A stretch of 22,713 nt of DNA. It comes from an uncultured Trueperaceae bacterium (lineage in GTDB: Bacteria; Deinococcota; Deinococci; Deinococcales; Trueperaceae). Positions within the stretch are counted from its first letter, which is position 1. Each line of letters begins with the position of its first letter. A program made the translations under genes and the position numbers. Below the pieces are notes generated by a model, which was not told the origin of the DNA, ran no database searches, and was given only the letters and a program-made list of their open reading frames with translations. The stretch is from positions 1 to 22,713 of the forward strand of contig CALCHY010000323.1 in NCBI GenBank assembly GCA_937907415.1. The letters run 5' to 3'. This document shows, one piece after another, positions 15,638 through 22,696 of this stretch.

Positions 15638-17038
15638 ATGCCAGGTGCACGATCTTTCGATGTCGCTGTCGTAGGTGGGGGTGTCGCCGGCATGAGCACC
15701 GCCTTCTGGCTCACGCGGCTGGCGCCCCACCTGCGGGTTGGGCTGTTCGAACGCGAGGGGGAAGCGGGAGGGAAGGTGCGCGGCGAACACACCGCCGGCT
15801 TCGTCTTCGACTGGGGACCAGCGGGCTTCGTCACCAACTCGGCCGACTTGCGTGCTCTCATCGACGCCCTGGGGTTGGAGGGCGAGGTGCGGCACGCCAC
15901 GCCCGCCGCGCGCCGCCGTTACCTGTATGTCGGCGGCCGCCTGCAGCCGCTGCCTGGCACGCCGCTGGCGTTCCTGCGGAGCCCGCTGATCCCGGCCGCC
16001 GCCAAACTGCGGGCTCTGGCGGAGCCGTTCGTGCCGCGCGGGCGCGTCGAGGAGAGCCTGTACGACTTCCTGGCGCGCCGCTTCGGGCGCCCTGTGGCCG
16101 AGTGGATCGCTGACGCGCTGGCGGGCGGCGTCTCCGCCGGCCTGGCCCGCGAGGTGAGCACCGACGCTCTCTTCCCGCGCCTGGCAGCGCTCGAGCGGGA
16201 GCACGGTTCGCTCCTGCGCGCGGCGCTGAAGCTGGCGGCGGCCGGCAGGCGCGGCGGCGCACCGCGAAGCGGCATGCTGACCCTCTCAGGAGGTACGCGC
16301 CGCCTGAGCGCGGCCCTGGCCGACGCCCTGGGCGAGCGCCTTGCCACCCGCGTGGGCGTGCGGGCCCTGAGGCGCACCGGCGAGGGCTTCGAGCTCGAGC
16401 TAGAGAGCGGCGGCAGCGTGTCGGCCGCCAGGGTCGTGCTCGCCGTGCCCGCGCCCGTAGGCGCCGTTCTGCTCCGCGACATCGCGCCGGGCGCCGCCCG
16501 GAGCCTGGCCGACGTGGCCTACGCCGACGTGGTGGTCCATTCCCTCGCTTACCCTGCCGCCGCCGTACCCACCGAACTGGCCGGCTTCGGATTCCTGGTG
16601 GCGGCCGGCGAGGAGCCGCGCAGCCTGGGCGCGGTGTACACGTCAGCTCTCTTCCCCGACCAGGCGCCCGCGGGCATGACCCTACTGCGCGTGATCTCCG
16701 GCGGCCGCCGTGACCCCGGCTTCCTCGCCCTCAGCGCCGACGAGGCCCTGGCGAGCGTGAGACGCGACCTGCGACTGACGCTCGGCGTGACGGCCGAACC
16801 GAGTGCCGTATGGACCAAGCGCTGGCACGACGCCATCCCTCAGTACCGCCTGCGGCACGCTACGCAGATGGCCGCCGCGCAGGCGGAGCTCGACGTGGTG
16901 GGCGGCCTGCATCTAACCGGCGACGTGGTCGCCGGCATCGGCGTGGCCGCCTGCGTCGGGCACGCACGGGCGCTGGCCTATCACCTGGCCACGGGCGCCG
17001 CGCCCGCGAGCCTTGCCCCGGCTGGAGCGAACGCATGA
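15638..17038 (+). CDS. hemY: Protoporphyrinogen oxidase, FAD-dependent HemY type
   Basis: HemY oxidises protoporphyrinogen IX to protoporphyrin IX with FAD and O2. The 466-residue product opens with the dinucleotide-binding fold DVAVVGGGVAGMSTAFWL and the E-R-E...GGKVRGE continuation. It has the family segments FVFDWGPAGFVTNSADLRALIDALGL and ADALAGGVSAGLAREVSTDALFP, and a C-terminal FAD loop (GLHLTGDVVAGIGVAACV). Residues 150-330 form the substrate-binding region. It follows hemH by 9 nt and overlaps hemL (ATGA). The same fold serves as coproporphyrinogen oxidase in Gram-positives. HemF in the same locus and the absence of a chlorite-dismutase-like decarboxylase here favour the protoporphyrin route. 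Confidence 0.93.
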   Translation: MPGARSFDVAVVGGGVAGMSTAFWLTRLAPHLRVGLFEREGEAGGKVRGEHTAGFVFDWGPAGFVTNSADLRALIDALGLEGEVRHATPAARRRYLYVGGRLQPLPGTPLAFLRSPLIPAAAKLRALAEPFVPRGRVEESLYDFLARRFGRPVAEWIADALAGGVSAGLAREVSTDALFPRLAALEREHGSLLRAALKLAAAGRRGGAPRSGMLTLSGGTRRLSAALADALGERLATRVGVRALRRTGEGFELELESGGSVSAARVVLAVPAPVGAVLLRDIAPGAARSLADVAYADVVVHSLAYPAAAVPTELAGFGFLVAAGEEPRSLGAVYTSALFPDQAPAGMTLLRVISGGRRDPGFLALSADEALASVRRDLRLTLGVTAEPSAVWTKRWHDAIPQYRLRHATQMAAAQAELDVVGGLHLTGDVVAGIGVAACVGHARALAYHLATGAAPASLAPAGANA

Positions 17039-18393
17039 GCACGGACGAACTCACACTCCTCTCCCGGAAACTCTTCCACCGCGCGCTGCACGTGACGCCG
17101 GGCGGCGTCAACTCGCCCGTGCGCGCCTTCGGGCAGGTGGGCGGCACGCCCCGGTTCGTGCAGCGCGGGGCGGGGGCTCACGTGTGGGACGTGGACGACA
17201 ACCGCTACGTCGACATGGTGGGCTCCTGGGGACCACTCATCCTGGGGCACGCCCACCCGCGCGTGACCGCGGCGCTGCAGACCGCCCTCCAGAACGGCAC
17301 CACCTTCGGCGCCCCCACCGCACCGGAGGTGGAGCTGGCGGAGCGCCTCTTGGAGCGCTACCCGAGCTGCCAGCAGGTGCGCTTCGTGAACTCAGGCACC
17401 GAGGCCACCATGAGCGCTCTACGCCTGGCGCGAGGCGCCACGGGCCGCGACCTGGTGGTCAAGTTCGCCGGCAACTACCATGGGCACGCCGACGCGCTGC
17501 TGGTGGCGGCGGGCTCCGGCGCGCTCACGGGCGGCGTGCCGAGCAGCGCCGGCGTTCCCGCCGCCGTGGCCGCTCAGACGCTGGTGGCGCCCTACAACGA
17601 CGCGCCCGTGCTTGAGCGACTGTTCGAGGCGCACGGCGCGGAGATCGCCTGCGTGATCATGGAGCCGGTGGCGGGGAACATGGGAGTCGTGGAACCCACG
17701 CCTGAGTTTCTGGCCGCGGTGCGGCGCCTGACGCAGGGCGCCGGCGCGCTGCTGATCGTGGACGAGGTCATGACGGGCTTACGACTGGCGCGCGGCGGGG
17801 CCGTCGAGCGCCTGAACCTAGAACCGGACCTGGTCTGCTGGGGGAAGATCGTGGGCGGCGGCCTGCCGGTGGGGGCGTACGGCGGCAGCGCCAGCCTCAT
17901 GAGCCTCGTCGCCCCGCTCGGTCCGGTCTACCAGGCCGGCACGCTGTCGGGGAACCCGCTGGCCATGGCCGCCGGTAACGCCACCCTCGCGGCCATCGAC
18001 GAGGACGCCGACCTCTACCCGCGACTCGAGCGCCTGGGCGCGGAGCTGGAGCGTGGGCTGCGCGCCGCGGCGGGTGCGGCCGGCGCGCCCGCTACCGTGA
18101 ACCGGGTCGGCTCCATGCTCACCCTCTTCTTCACCCCTGGGCCGGTCACCGACCTCGCAACCGCCACCGCCAGCGACACGCACGCCTTCGGCGCCTGGTT
18201 CCGCTCCATGCTCGAGCAGGGCGTCTACTGGCCGCCCAGCCAGTTCGAGGCGGCGTTCCTGTCTGGCGCGCACGGCGAGGCCGACGTTGCCGCCGTGATC
18301 GCCGCCGCTGAGGTGGCGTTAGCCGAGGTGGCGTCCGCTGACGTGGGGTCGGCCGGCGCGGCGGTGATAGCCTCTGCTTCATGCGCTTCGTGA
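17035..18393 (+). CDS. hemL: Glutamate-1-semialdehyde 2,1-aminomutase
   Basis: HemL is the PLP enzyme that converts glutamate-1-semialdehyde to 5-aminolevulinate, acting directly after HemA. The 452-residue product shows PGGVNSPVRAFGQVGGTP, VRFVNSGTEATMSALRLAR, KFAGNYHGHADALLV, the PLP-ring D243EVMTG and the Schiff-base lysine K271 in CWGKIVGGGLPVGAYGG. It is followed by QAGTLSGNPLAMAAG. The last 25 residues or so are an Ala/Val-rich low-complexity extension coded by GAGGTGGCG-type repeats. The start overlaps the hemY stop (ATGA) and the stop overlaps the next gene by 13 nt. Placing hemL last and hemA first brackets the locus with the two ALA-forming steps. Confidence 0.97.
   Translation: MSTDELTLLSRKLFHRALHVTPGGVNSPVRAFGQVGGTPRFVQRGAGAHVWDVDDNRYVDMVGSWGPLILGHAHPRVTAALQTALQNGTTFGAPTAPEVELAERLLERYPSCQQVRFVNSGTEATMSALRLARGATGRDLVVKFAGNYHGHADALLVAAGSGALTGGVPSSAGVPAAVAAQTLVAPYNDAPVLERLFEAHGAEIACVIMEPVAGNMGVVEPTPEFLAAVRRLTQGAGALLIVDEVMTGLRLARGGAVERLNLEPDLVCWGKIVGGGLPVGAYGGSASLMSLVAPLGPVYQAGTLSGNPLAMAAGNATLAAIDEDADLYPRLERLGAELERGLRAAAGAAGAPATVNRVGSMLTLFFTPGPVTDLATATASDTHAFGAWFRSMLEQGVYWPPSQFEAAFLSGAHGEADVAAVIAAAEVALAEVASADVGSAGAAVIASASCAS
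18366..18380 (+). promoter_or_regulatory. Leaderless -10 box of the lipoprotein gene
   Basis: GATAGCCT followed by 7 nt and ATG repeats the arrangement at hemH (GATAGCCT, 7 nt, ATG). It lies inside the hemL 3' end. The TGAC direct repeat is not found at the matching distance, so this would be a different or weaker promoter. Confidence 0.45.
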
Positions 18394-18857
18394 TGCTCTT
18401 GCCTCTGCTCGCGTTGGCCGCTTGCTCGGCGGCCTTCTCCGTGCAGGTGGAGGCCTTCCGCGTTCCGATAGGTAACACGCTGGGCCGTATCTGCTGGGTG
18501 CAGGTCGACGCCTCGGCAGCGCCACGTGTGCGCACCGCCACTTACCGGTCGCGGGCCGTTTACGACGCCGATCTGACCCTGTCGGATGGGGTGACGGTGA
18601 GGTTCTACGGCAGGAGTGTTCCTCCCGCCGGGGCGTGCACTGAGAACGACGCGGCGGTCGACCTGCCCCTGTCGGAGGCCACCGAACTGGAGCGCGAGCG
18701 CAGCCAACCAGTTTCGATCGGAGACCTTGGCTACGCCGCGGACCTTGGTGGCCTCGTCAACGCCGGCGTCTTCTGGCTGGGCGCGTCCGCGGCCGGGAAC
18801 ATCGGGGTCGGTGAGGAACTCTTGTTCGAGCTAGGGCGTATCGACGTGGGCCTTTGA
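18381..18857 (+). CDS. Small putative lipoprotein of unknown function
   Basis: The 158-residue product begins MRFVMLLPLLALAAC, a short signal with lipobox L-A-A-C15, so it should be lipid-anchored and exported. The mature part is largely beta-like, with two cysteines (C38 and C86 or thereabouts) that could form a disulphide. The family is not recognised. The start overlaps the last 13 nt of hemL and has its own -10-like box 7 nt upstream. The TGA stop lies in the loop of a terminator-like hairpin. A role in heme handling at the cell surface is possible from position only, because it may simply be the next gene. Confidence 0.75.
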   Translation: MRFVMLLPLLALAACSAAFSVQVEAFRVPIGNTLGRICWVQVDASAAPRVRTATYRSRAVYDADLTLSDGVTVRFYGRSVPPAGACTENDAAVDLPLSEATELERERSQPVSIGDLGYAADLGGLVNAGVFWLGASAAGNIGVGEELLFELGRIDVGL

Positions 18858-18868
18858 GGGCCCACTTT
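18846..18868 (+). terminator. Terminator-like hairpin ending the heme locus
   Basis: GTGGGCC, the loop TTTGAG, then GGCCCAC followed by TTT: a perfect 7-bp stem with a short T-run. The lipoprotein stop codon spans the loop. The short T-tract makes it a modest intrinsic terminator. Confidence 0.55.
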
Positions 18869-19119
18869 CGCCACCTTTCGGAACGCCGTCAAGCCGTCGC
18901 CGCCTGCCACCGAACGTGGTGCTGCAGGCACATAGCCACGCCACTAGCGGAGGCGGTACGTCAGGACCGTATCAGCGATGATAGCCCGGACCTCGTAGCG
19001 CCGGCGGGACCCCGCACCGCTCTAGGTCCGTTCGCGCCCCATCTCCGGCGTAGCCGCTGATCCCTGCATGAACCACCCCTACTTTCCCGGAGACCCCATT
19101 CTTTGAGAGGATGGTCTTC

Positions 19120-19400
19120 ATGGGTAAGCAGGGTAGGTACTCGCCTGAGGTTCGGGAGCGCGCCACCAGGCTGGTTTTCGAGCAGCAGGGGCATCACGAA
19201 TCACAGTGGGCGGCCATCGTCAGCGTCGCCGAGAAGATCGGCTGCACAGCGGAGACTCTCCGTAAGTGGGTGAGAGCCGTGGAGCGCAGAGAGATCCCGG
19301 AGCAGCGAGCTCTCGATGCAGAGCGTGAGCGGGTCAAGGCGTTGGAGAGGGAGAACCGTGAGCTGAGGCAGGCGAACGAGATCCTGCGCAAAGCGGCGGT
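19120..19400 (+). pseudogene. 3'-truncated IS3-family orfA (left element)
   Basis: Residues from MGKQGRYSPEVRERATRLVFE through WAAIVSVAEKIGCTAETLRKWVR to LERENRELRQANEILRKAA are a typical IS3-group OrfA: a helix-turn-helix, then a leucine-zipper helix. OrfA normally ends soon after NEILRKA with a frameshift site into orfB. Here the frame instead runs into the antisense of a second orfA. The ATG at 19120 is preferred because GAGAGG lies about 9 nt upstream of it but directly abuts the earlier ATG at 19111. Confidence 0.8.
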
Positions 19401-19418
19401 CTTCAGGATCTCGTTCGC
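19372..19418. repeat. 15-bp inverted repeat at the junction of the two orfA genes
   Basis: GCGAACGAGATCCTG (19372-19386) and its exact reverse complement (19404-19418) are separated by 17 nt. Each arm encodes ANEIL in its own orfA. The join therefore lies in the short stretch between the two conserved codon runs. Confidence 0.9.
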
Positions 19419-19670
19419 GCGCTTCAGCTCCGCCAGTTCCTTGCGCAAGGCCCTGATCTCCTCGCGCTCCGCGCTCGTCACGCCCGGCTTCTCTCTGGCG
19501 TCGACGCGCGCCCGGTCCACCCAGCCGCGCATCGTGTCAGGTGAGATGCCAGTCAAGTCATGCAGGTGCCGGAACGACGCCCGCATCGACTCGCCAGGCA
19601 CCTCCTGGCGCCGCTCGTAGAACATCCGGATGAGCCGGTCCTTCGTCTCTTGGTCGTACTTGGTCCGCAT
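19396..19670 (-). pseudogene. 3'-truncated IS3-family orfA (right element, opposite strand)
   Basis: From the ATG at 19668-19670 this reads MRTKYDQETKDRLIRMFYE, then SFRHLHDLTGISPDTMRGWVDRA, then EIRALRKELAELKRANEILKTAA. It is a second OrfA type with a different HTH sequence from its partner. After NEILKTAA it continues into the antisense of the left orfA. No orfB follows, so it cannot support transposition alone. Confidence 0.8.
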
Positions 19671-19726
19671 GCCTCATTCTCTCCTTTCGCGTGGAAGGAG
19701 AGTCTCCATCAAAGCCAGGCGATTCA

Positions 19727-19986
19727 CGCCGGGCCGCTGTTCACCACCACCCCATGCAACTCCTCCAACGCGAGTGGAGCGGACGTCACCCCGACCTCCC
19801 GTGGGATGACGCCTGGGTGTGACGCCTCGAGTTCAAGCCCGTGGCGCCGTGGGCGAACCAATGCGCGACGCGCCCGTCACGCACGCCGAACTCGTCGAAA
19901 CCTAAGCCGCCTGGGTTTGCCGTAGGGTCCTTTCTTCGAGAGAATAGCTGGAGCGGCCAGGCAACTCTGCCCGAGGGGTGATACCC
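19727..19986. other. Gene-free stretch with another IS3-like end
   Basis: No intact gene is seen. Short open frames (for example around 19755-19820 and 19820-19905) look like decayed coding sequence, but none is identifiable. At about 19909-19950, GCCGCCTGGGTTTGCCG...TCTTCGAGAGAAT resembles the left end of an IS3 element, with no orfA following. It may be a solitary relic. Confidence 0.4.
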
Positions 19987-21087
19987 TTAGGCGGGCTGTT
20001 GTCCAAAATCCCGCCACACTACCGGCACGCTGCCGAACGCCTCGTCCGCGAGGCGCAGCCGCTCGACGATAGCCGCGTGCCTCCGGGCACCGGCGGGGCC
20101 CGGCTCGCCAGTCTCGTCCAGCATGAAGGTAAACACTTCGATGGCCCTGATTTCCCCGCTTGACAGGCGCAGAAGCACGGCCAGGCCATCGTTAGTTTCT
20201 GGCGGCTGTTTGACAGTCAGCAGGTTTGGAACAGTGGGGCCTTCCTGCCGGTGCTCGACCCCGTAGGGTTGGAAGATAAAGTTCCCTAGGCTCCAGAAGA
20301 CGGGACTTCCCGCAACGGGCTCCCAGGGGTGGGGAACGTGCGGATGGTGACCGAATATGACGTCCACACCGGCCGACACCAACCTTTCTGCCATCGGCCT
20401 CTGATACTCAGCGAGGAAGCCTTGGTAGGGCGCTAACCACATCGGTGGCACACCCCAATGCAGCGCCGCCACGACGATGTCGGCTTCGGCCCTCGCTCTG
20501 GTAACCGCCTCTTGGGCCCGGTCCAGATCCTCATCGTGAGGCCAGCTCTGCACGTATGGCGCGGTGCCCGGCTGCTCGTCCGAGAGCGCGCCGTCAACGT
20601 ACACCGCCTGGTGGGCGCGCAGTGGCGCAATGCCAAGGCGATCGGTAGCGGCGGCGTAGCCTCGCGGAACAGTGGCAGAGAATGCCATGAAGGCGACTCT
20701 GGTGCCACCCAGCGTCACCAGCCGATGCCGGACGGACTCGCCCCCGATGCCGGCCCCTACGTAGGCGACCTGGTTCCCACGCAACGACTCCATGGTGTCG
20801 CGCAGTCCAGTCTCGCCGTAATCTAGAGCGTGGTTGTTGGCAAGAGATAAAACATCGAACCCCAGATGCTTCAGATCCATTGCGCCGGCCGGGGAACCGC
20901 GAAACGCAACCGGCTTGTCCGCCGGGCTACCGCGCTCGGTGAGCGGGATTTCCAGATTGCCGAAGAACAAGGTTGGCGCCTGCTTGAGAAGCTCCGCTTT
21001 CCAGGCGGCAACGCGTTCCACCAGAGCCTGAGAAACCGGACGCTGGAAGGCGACGTCACCAAATGCGACCAGATTCAGGTCGCTCAT
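19987..21087 (-). CDS. CapA-family (PGA_cap) metallophosphatase-like protein
   Basis: The 366-residue product has the calcineurin-like metal-site motifs of the CapA/PGA synthesis family. They are G10-D11 near the N-terminus, N44-L-E46, the hallmark SLANNH86ALDYG, H210W, GHHPH250VPHPWE and SLGNFIFQ. In Bacillus, CapA takes part in poly-gamma-glutamate synthesis or export, but many homologues have no known substrate. This one lacks a signal peptide or membrane anchor, so it is probably cytoplasmic and not a capsule enzyme. GGTGG lies 4 nt before the ATG. The start overlaps the stop of a truncated alcohol dehydrogenase gene (ATGA), so the two once formed an operon whose promoter is probably lost. 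Confidence 0.88.
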   Translation of the reverse strand: MSDLNLVAFGDVAFQRPVSQALVERVAAWKAELLKQAPTLFFGNLEIPLTERGSPADKPVAFRGSPAGAMDLKHLGFDVLSLANNHALDYGETGLRDTMESLRGNQVAYVGAGIGGESVRHRLVTLGGTRVAFMAFSATVPRGYAAATDRLGIAPLRAHQAVYVDGALSDEQPGTAPYVQSWPHDEDLDRAQEAVTRARAEADIVVAALHWGVPPMWLAPYQGFLAEYQRPMAERLVSAGVDVIFGHHPHVPHPWEPVAGSPVFWSLGNFIFQPYGVEHRQEGPTVPNLLTVKQPPETNDGLAVLLRLSSGEIRAIEVFTFMLDETGEPGPAGARRHAAIVERLRLADEAFGSVPVVWRDFGQQPA

Positions 21088-21317
21088 GGAGCCACCACTA
21101 CTTTCCCGAACTGATCTTGGCCCTTGAGACGCCGAAAAGCGTCCTGAGCGTTAGCTAGCTTGAACATCTCGTCCACGACCGGCTTCAAGTGTCCGGCAAA
21201 GATTAGGTCCATGACTCTGTGGAACTCACGCAAATTGCCGCAGGGTGCCCCGAGGATCTGGCGATGGAACTGGTAGATCTCCCGAATGCTTATGTCCGGC
21301 CTGTCGCCGCTGGTTAG
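21084..21317 (-). pseudogene. C-terminal remnant of a zinc-type alcohol dehydrogenase/quinone oxidoreductase
   Basis: The frame ends SIREIYQFHRQILGAP...LREFHRVMDLIFAGHLKPVVDEMF...DAFRRLKGQDQFGKVVVAP before the stop, with its TGA overlapping the capA-like ATG. The pattern G-x-LKPV, A-x-RRL and FGKVV is the C-terminal end of medium-chain dehydrogenases. An in-frame TAA (21318-21320) and then the IS256 end follow within about 12 nt. Nearly the whole protein, including the catalytic zinc and cofactor domains, is missing. Confidence 0.8.
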
Positions 21318-21332
21318 TTACGTCCCAGTAGG

Positions 21333-21343
21333 CGTGTAAATTG
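21333..21343 (+). repeat. IS256 terminal inverted repeat, left in window
   Basis: CGTGTAAATTG; exact inverted copy at the other end of the element. It lies beyond the 3' end of the transposase gene. Confidence 0.85.
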
Positions 21344-21364
21344 TTTCCTCCAGGCCAGCCTACA

Positions 21365-22597
21365 TCATGCTGCCATGCCCACCTCCGTTTCTTCGGGAGC
21401 GGAAGCGAGCGAAGAAACGGCCGCCTCGTAACCCACCAACAAGCTCATATCCAAGTACCGCCAGCCCGACAACCACTCCTCGCTCTGCTCCACGCATAAG
21501 GCTGTCACCAGCCTGAGGCACGCCGCGCTATTCGGGAAGATCCGCACCACCCTCGTTCTGCGCTTCAGTTCTTGATTGAACCGCTCCAAGCCGTTCGTGC
21601 TGCGAATACGCCGCCGATGCGGTTCAGGGAACGAGAAGCACGCCAACGTCTGCTCGATACCCGCCTCGATCCACTCAGCTACTGCCGGATGCGAGACGCT
21701 CCAGCGCTCCACCACCTCCCTAGCGAGAGATAACGCCCACTCCTTATCGGTAGCGGCGTAGATGGCCTTCAAGTCGCTCGTGAGCGCCGCCTGGTGCTTC
21801 CTGGCCACCTTGCCGCGCGCGTTCCTAAGGAAGTGCACCTGGCACCGCTGCCAAGACGCGCCCTGGAAGTGCTTCTGAACGGCGTTCACCAAGCCACGGT
21901 GATCATCGCTGGTCACGAGCTGCACGCCCCTCAAACCACGCTCCTTGAGCTTCTGGAAGAGCGCATCGTAAGTCGCCTCCGACTCCGAATCGGCCACGTC
22001 CACGGCTAACAGTTCGCGCTGCCCGTCCTCCCTAACGCCTTTCACGATCAGCACGCCCTGACTTACGATTCGGCCAGCCACCCGCACATGCTCATACCTA
22101 GCGTCAACCATCAGGTACGGGTACGCCACCGCGTCAAGGCGCCGCTCCCGCCACACCACCAGCTCAGCATCGAGCTGCCCAGTGAGGCGACTCACCGTGC
22201 TCTTGCTGAAACTCGTGCCGCACAGGACCTCGGTGACGTCCTTCACCTTCCGGGTGCTCACGCCCTCTAAGTACATCTCCATCAACGACAACACCAGCGC
22301 CTTCTCACTACGCTGGTAGCGATCGAACAACTCCGTCTTGAAGGTACCCTCGCGGTCCAGCGGCACCAGCAACTGCAGCGTGCCCACCCGCGTCTTCAGC
22401 TGCCGCGGGCGGTAACCGTTACGGTACCCACGCCGCTCCTCAGTTCTCTCGTGCGGGTCAGCGTTCAGGTGCAGCGTGATCTCCTCCTCCAGCAACCGCT
22501 GCAGCGTCGCTTGCAAGATGTCGCGGAAGAAATCCGGTTGATCGATGAGCGCCTCACGCACGCGCGCCGCTATAGGACTATCCTTCAGTTGAGCCAT
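21365..22597 (-). CDS. IS256-family (mutator-type) DDE transposase
   Basis: The 410-residue product is an intact IS256-family transposase. Visible motifs are RRGYRNGYRPRQLKTRVG, the first catalytic D165 in LMVDARYE, D231 in VTSDDHRGL, the WQRC252QVHFLRN (C/H) signature and the catalytic E338 in RSTNGLERFNQE. Length and catalytic triad are complete, so activity is plausible. GGAG lies about 7 nt upstream of the ATG. The gene occupies nearly the whole element between the inverted repeats. Confidence 0.95.
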   Translation of the reverse strand: MAQLKDSPIAARVREALIDQPDFFRDILQATLQRLLEEEITLHLNADPHERTEERRGYRNGYRPRQLKTRVGTLQLLVPLDREGTFKTELFDRYQRSEKALVLSLMEMYLEGVSTRKVKDVTEVLCGTSFSKSTVSRLTGQLDAELVVWRERRLDAVAYPYLMVDARYEHVRVAGRIVSQGVLIVKGVREDGQRELLAVDVADSESEATYDALFQKLKERGLRGVQLVTSDDHRGLVNAVQKHFQGASWQRCQVHFLRNARGKVARKHQAALTSDLKAIYAATDKEWALSLAREVVERWSVSHPAVAEWIEAGIEQTLACFSFPEPHRRRIRSTNGLERFNQELKRRTRVVRIFPNSAACLRLVTALCVEQSEEWLSGWRYLDMSLLVGYEAAVSSLASAPEETEVGMAA

Positions 22598-22647
22598 CGT
22601 TCCACTCCATTCCTGGGTTTGTATCCACTTCCCATTTTGGAGGAACG

Positions 22648-22684
22648 GTGGCTCACGTCACTCACGACAATCTTGCAGAGCCAC
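22648..22684. repeat. Subterminal inverted repeat at the 5' end of the IS256 element
   Basis: GTGGCTC (22648-22654) and GAGCCAC (22678-22684) form a 7-bp stem with a 23-nt loop just inside the terminal repeat, upstream of the transposase. It could bind transposase or fold in read-through RNA. The observation is direct and the role is inferred. Confidence 0.4.
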
Positions 22685-22685
22685 C

Positions 22686-22696
22686 CAATTTACACG
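22686..22696 (+). repeat. IS256 terminal inverted repeat, right in window
   Basis: CAATTTACACG, the exact reverse complement of 21333-21343. Only 17 bases of flanking sequence remain beyond it in the window. Confidence 0.85.

Larger units (their letters stand above)
19069..19726. mobile_element. Fused remnants of two different IS3-family elements, tail to tail
   Basis: The left boundary has an IS3-type end, TGAACCACCCCT...CGGAGAC (from 19069). The right boundary has a different one in reverse orientation, reading TGAATCGCC...GGAGACT inward from 19726. Between them, two convergent orfA genes meet at their conserved NEIL regions. Neither orfB (the DDE transposase) is present. The two ends differ, so this is not one element with matching inverted repeats but a recombination or deletion product of two. 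Confidence 0.75.
21333..22696 (-). mobile_element. Full-length IS256-family insertion sequence
   Basis: The ends share an 11-bp perfect terminal inverted repeat, CGTGTAAATTG at 21333-21343 and its reverse complement at 22686-22696. They bracket one transposase gene, and the roughly 1.36-kb span is typical of IS256. The flanking 9 bases (left CCCAGTAGG, right GGATCCGGG) show no target-site duplication, so a deletion or recombination probably followed insertion. Confidence 0.85.

Noticed and set aside
15638..17038. Coproporphyrin-dependent heme pathway (CgoX role for the HemY-like protein)
   Set aside because: hemF is present in the operon and no ChdC/HemQ-like gene is seen, so the protoporphyrin branch fits better.
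19111..19620. A single 169-residue protein across the IS3 junction
   Set aside because: Only the first ~93 residues are OrfA-like; the remainder is the antisense of the opposing orfA.
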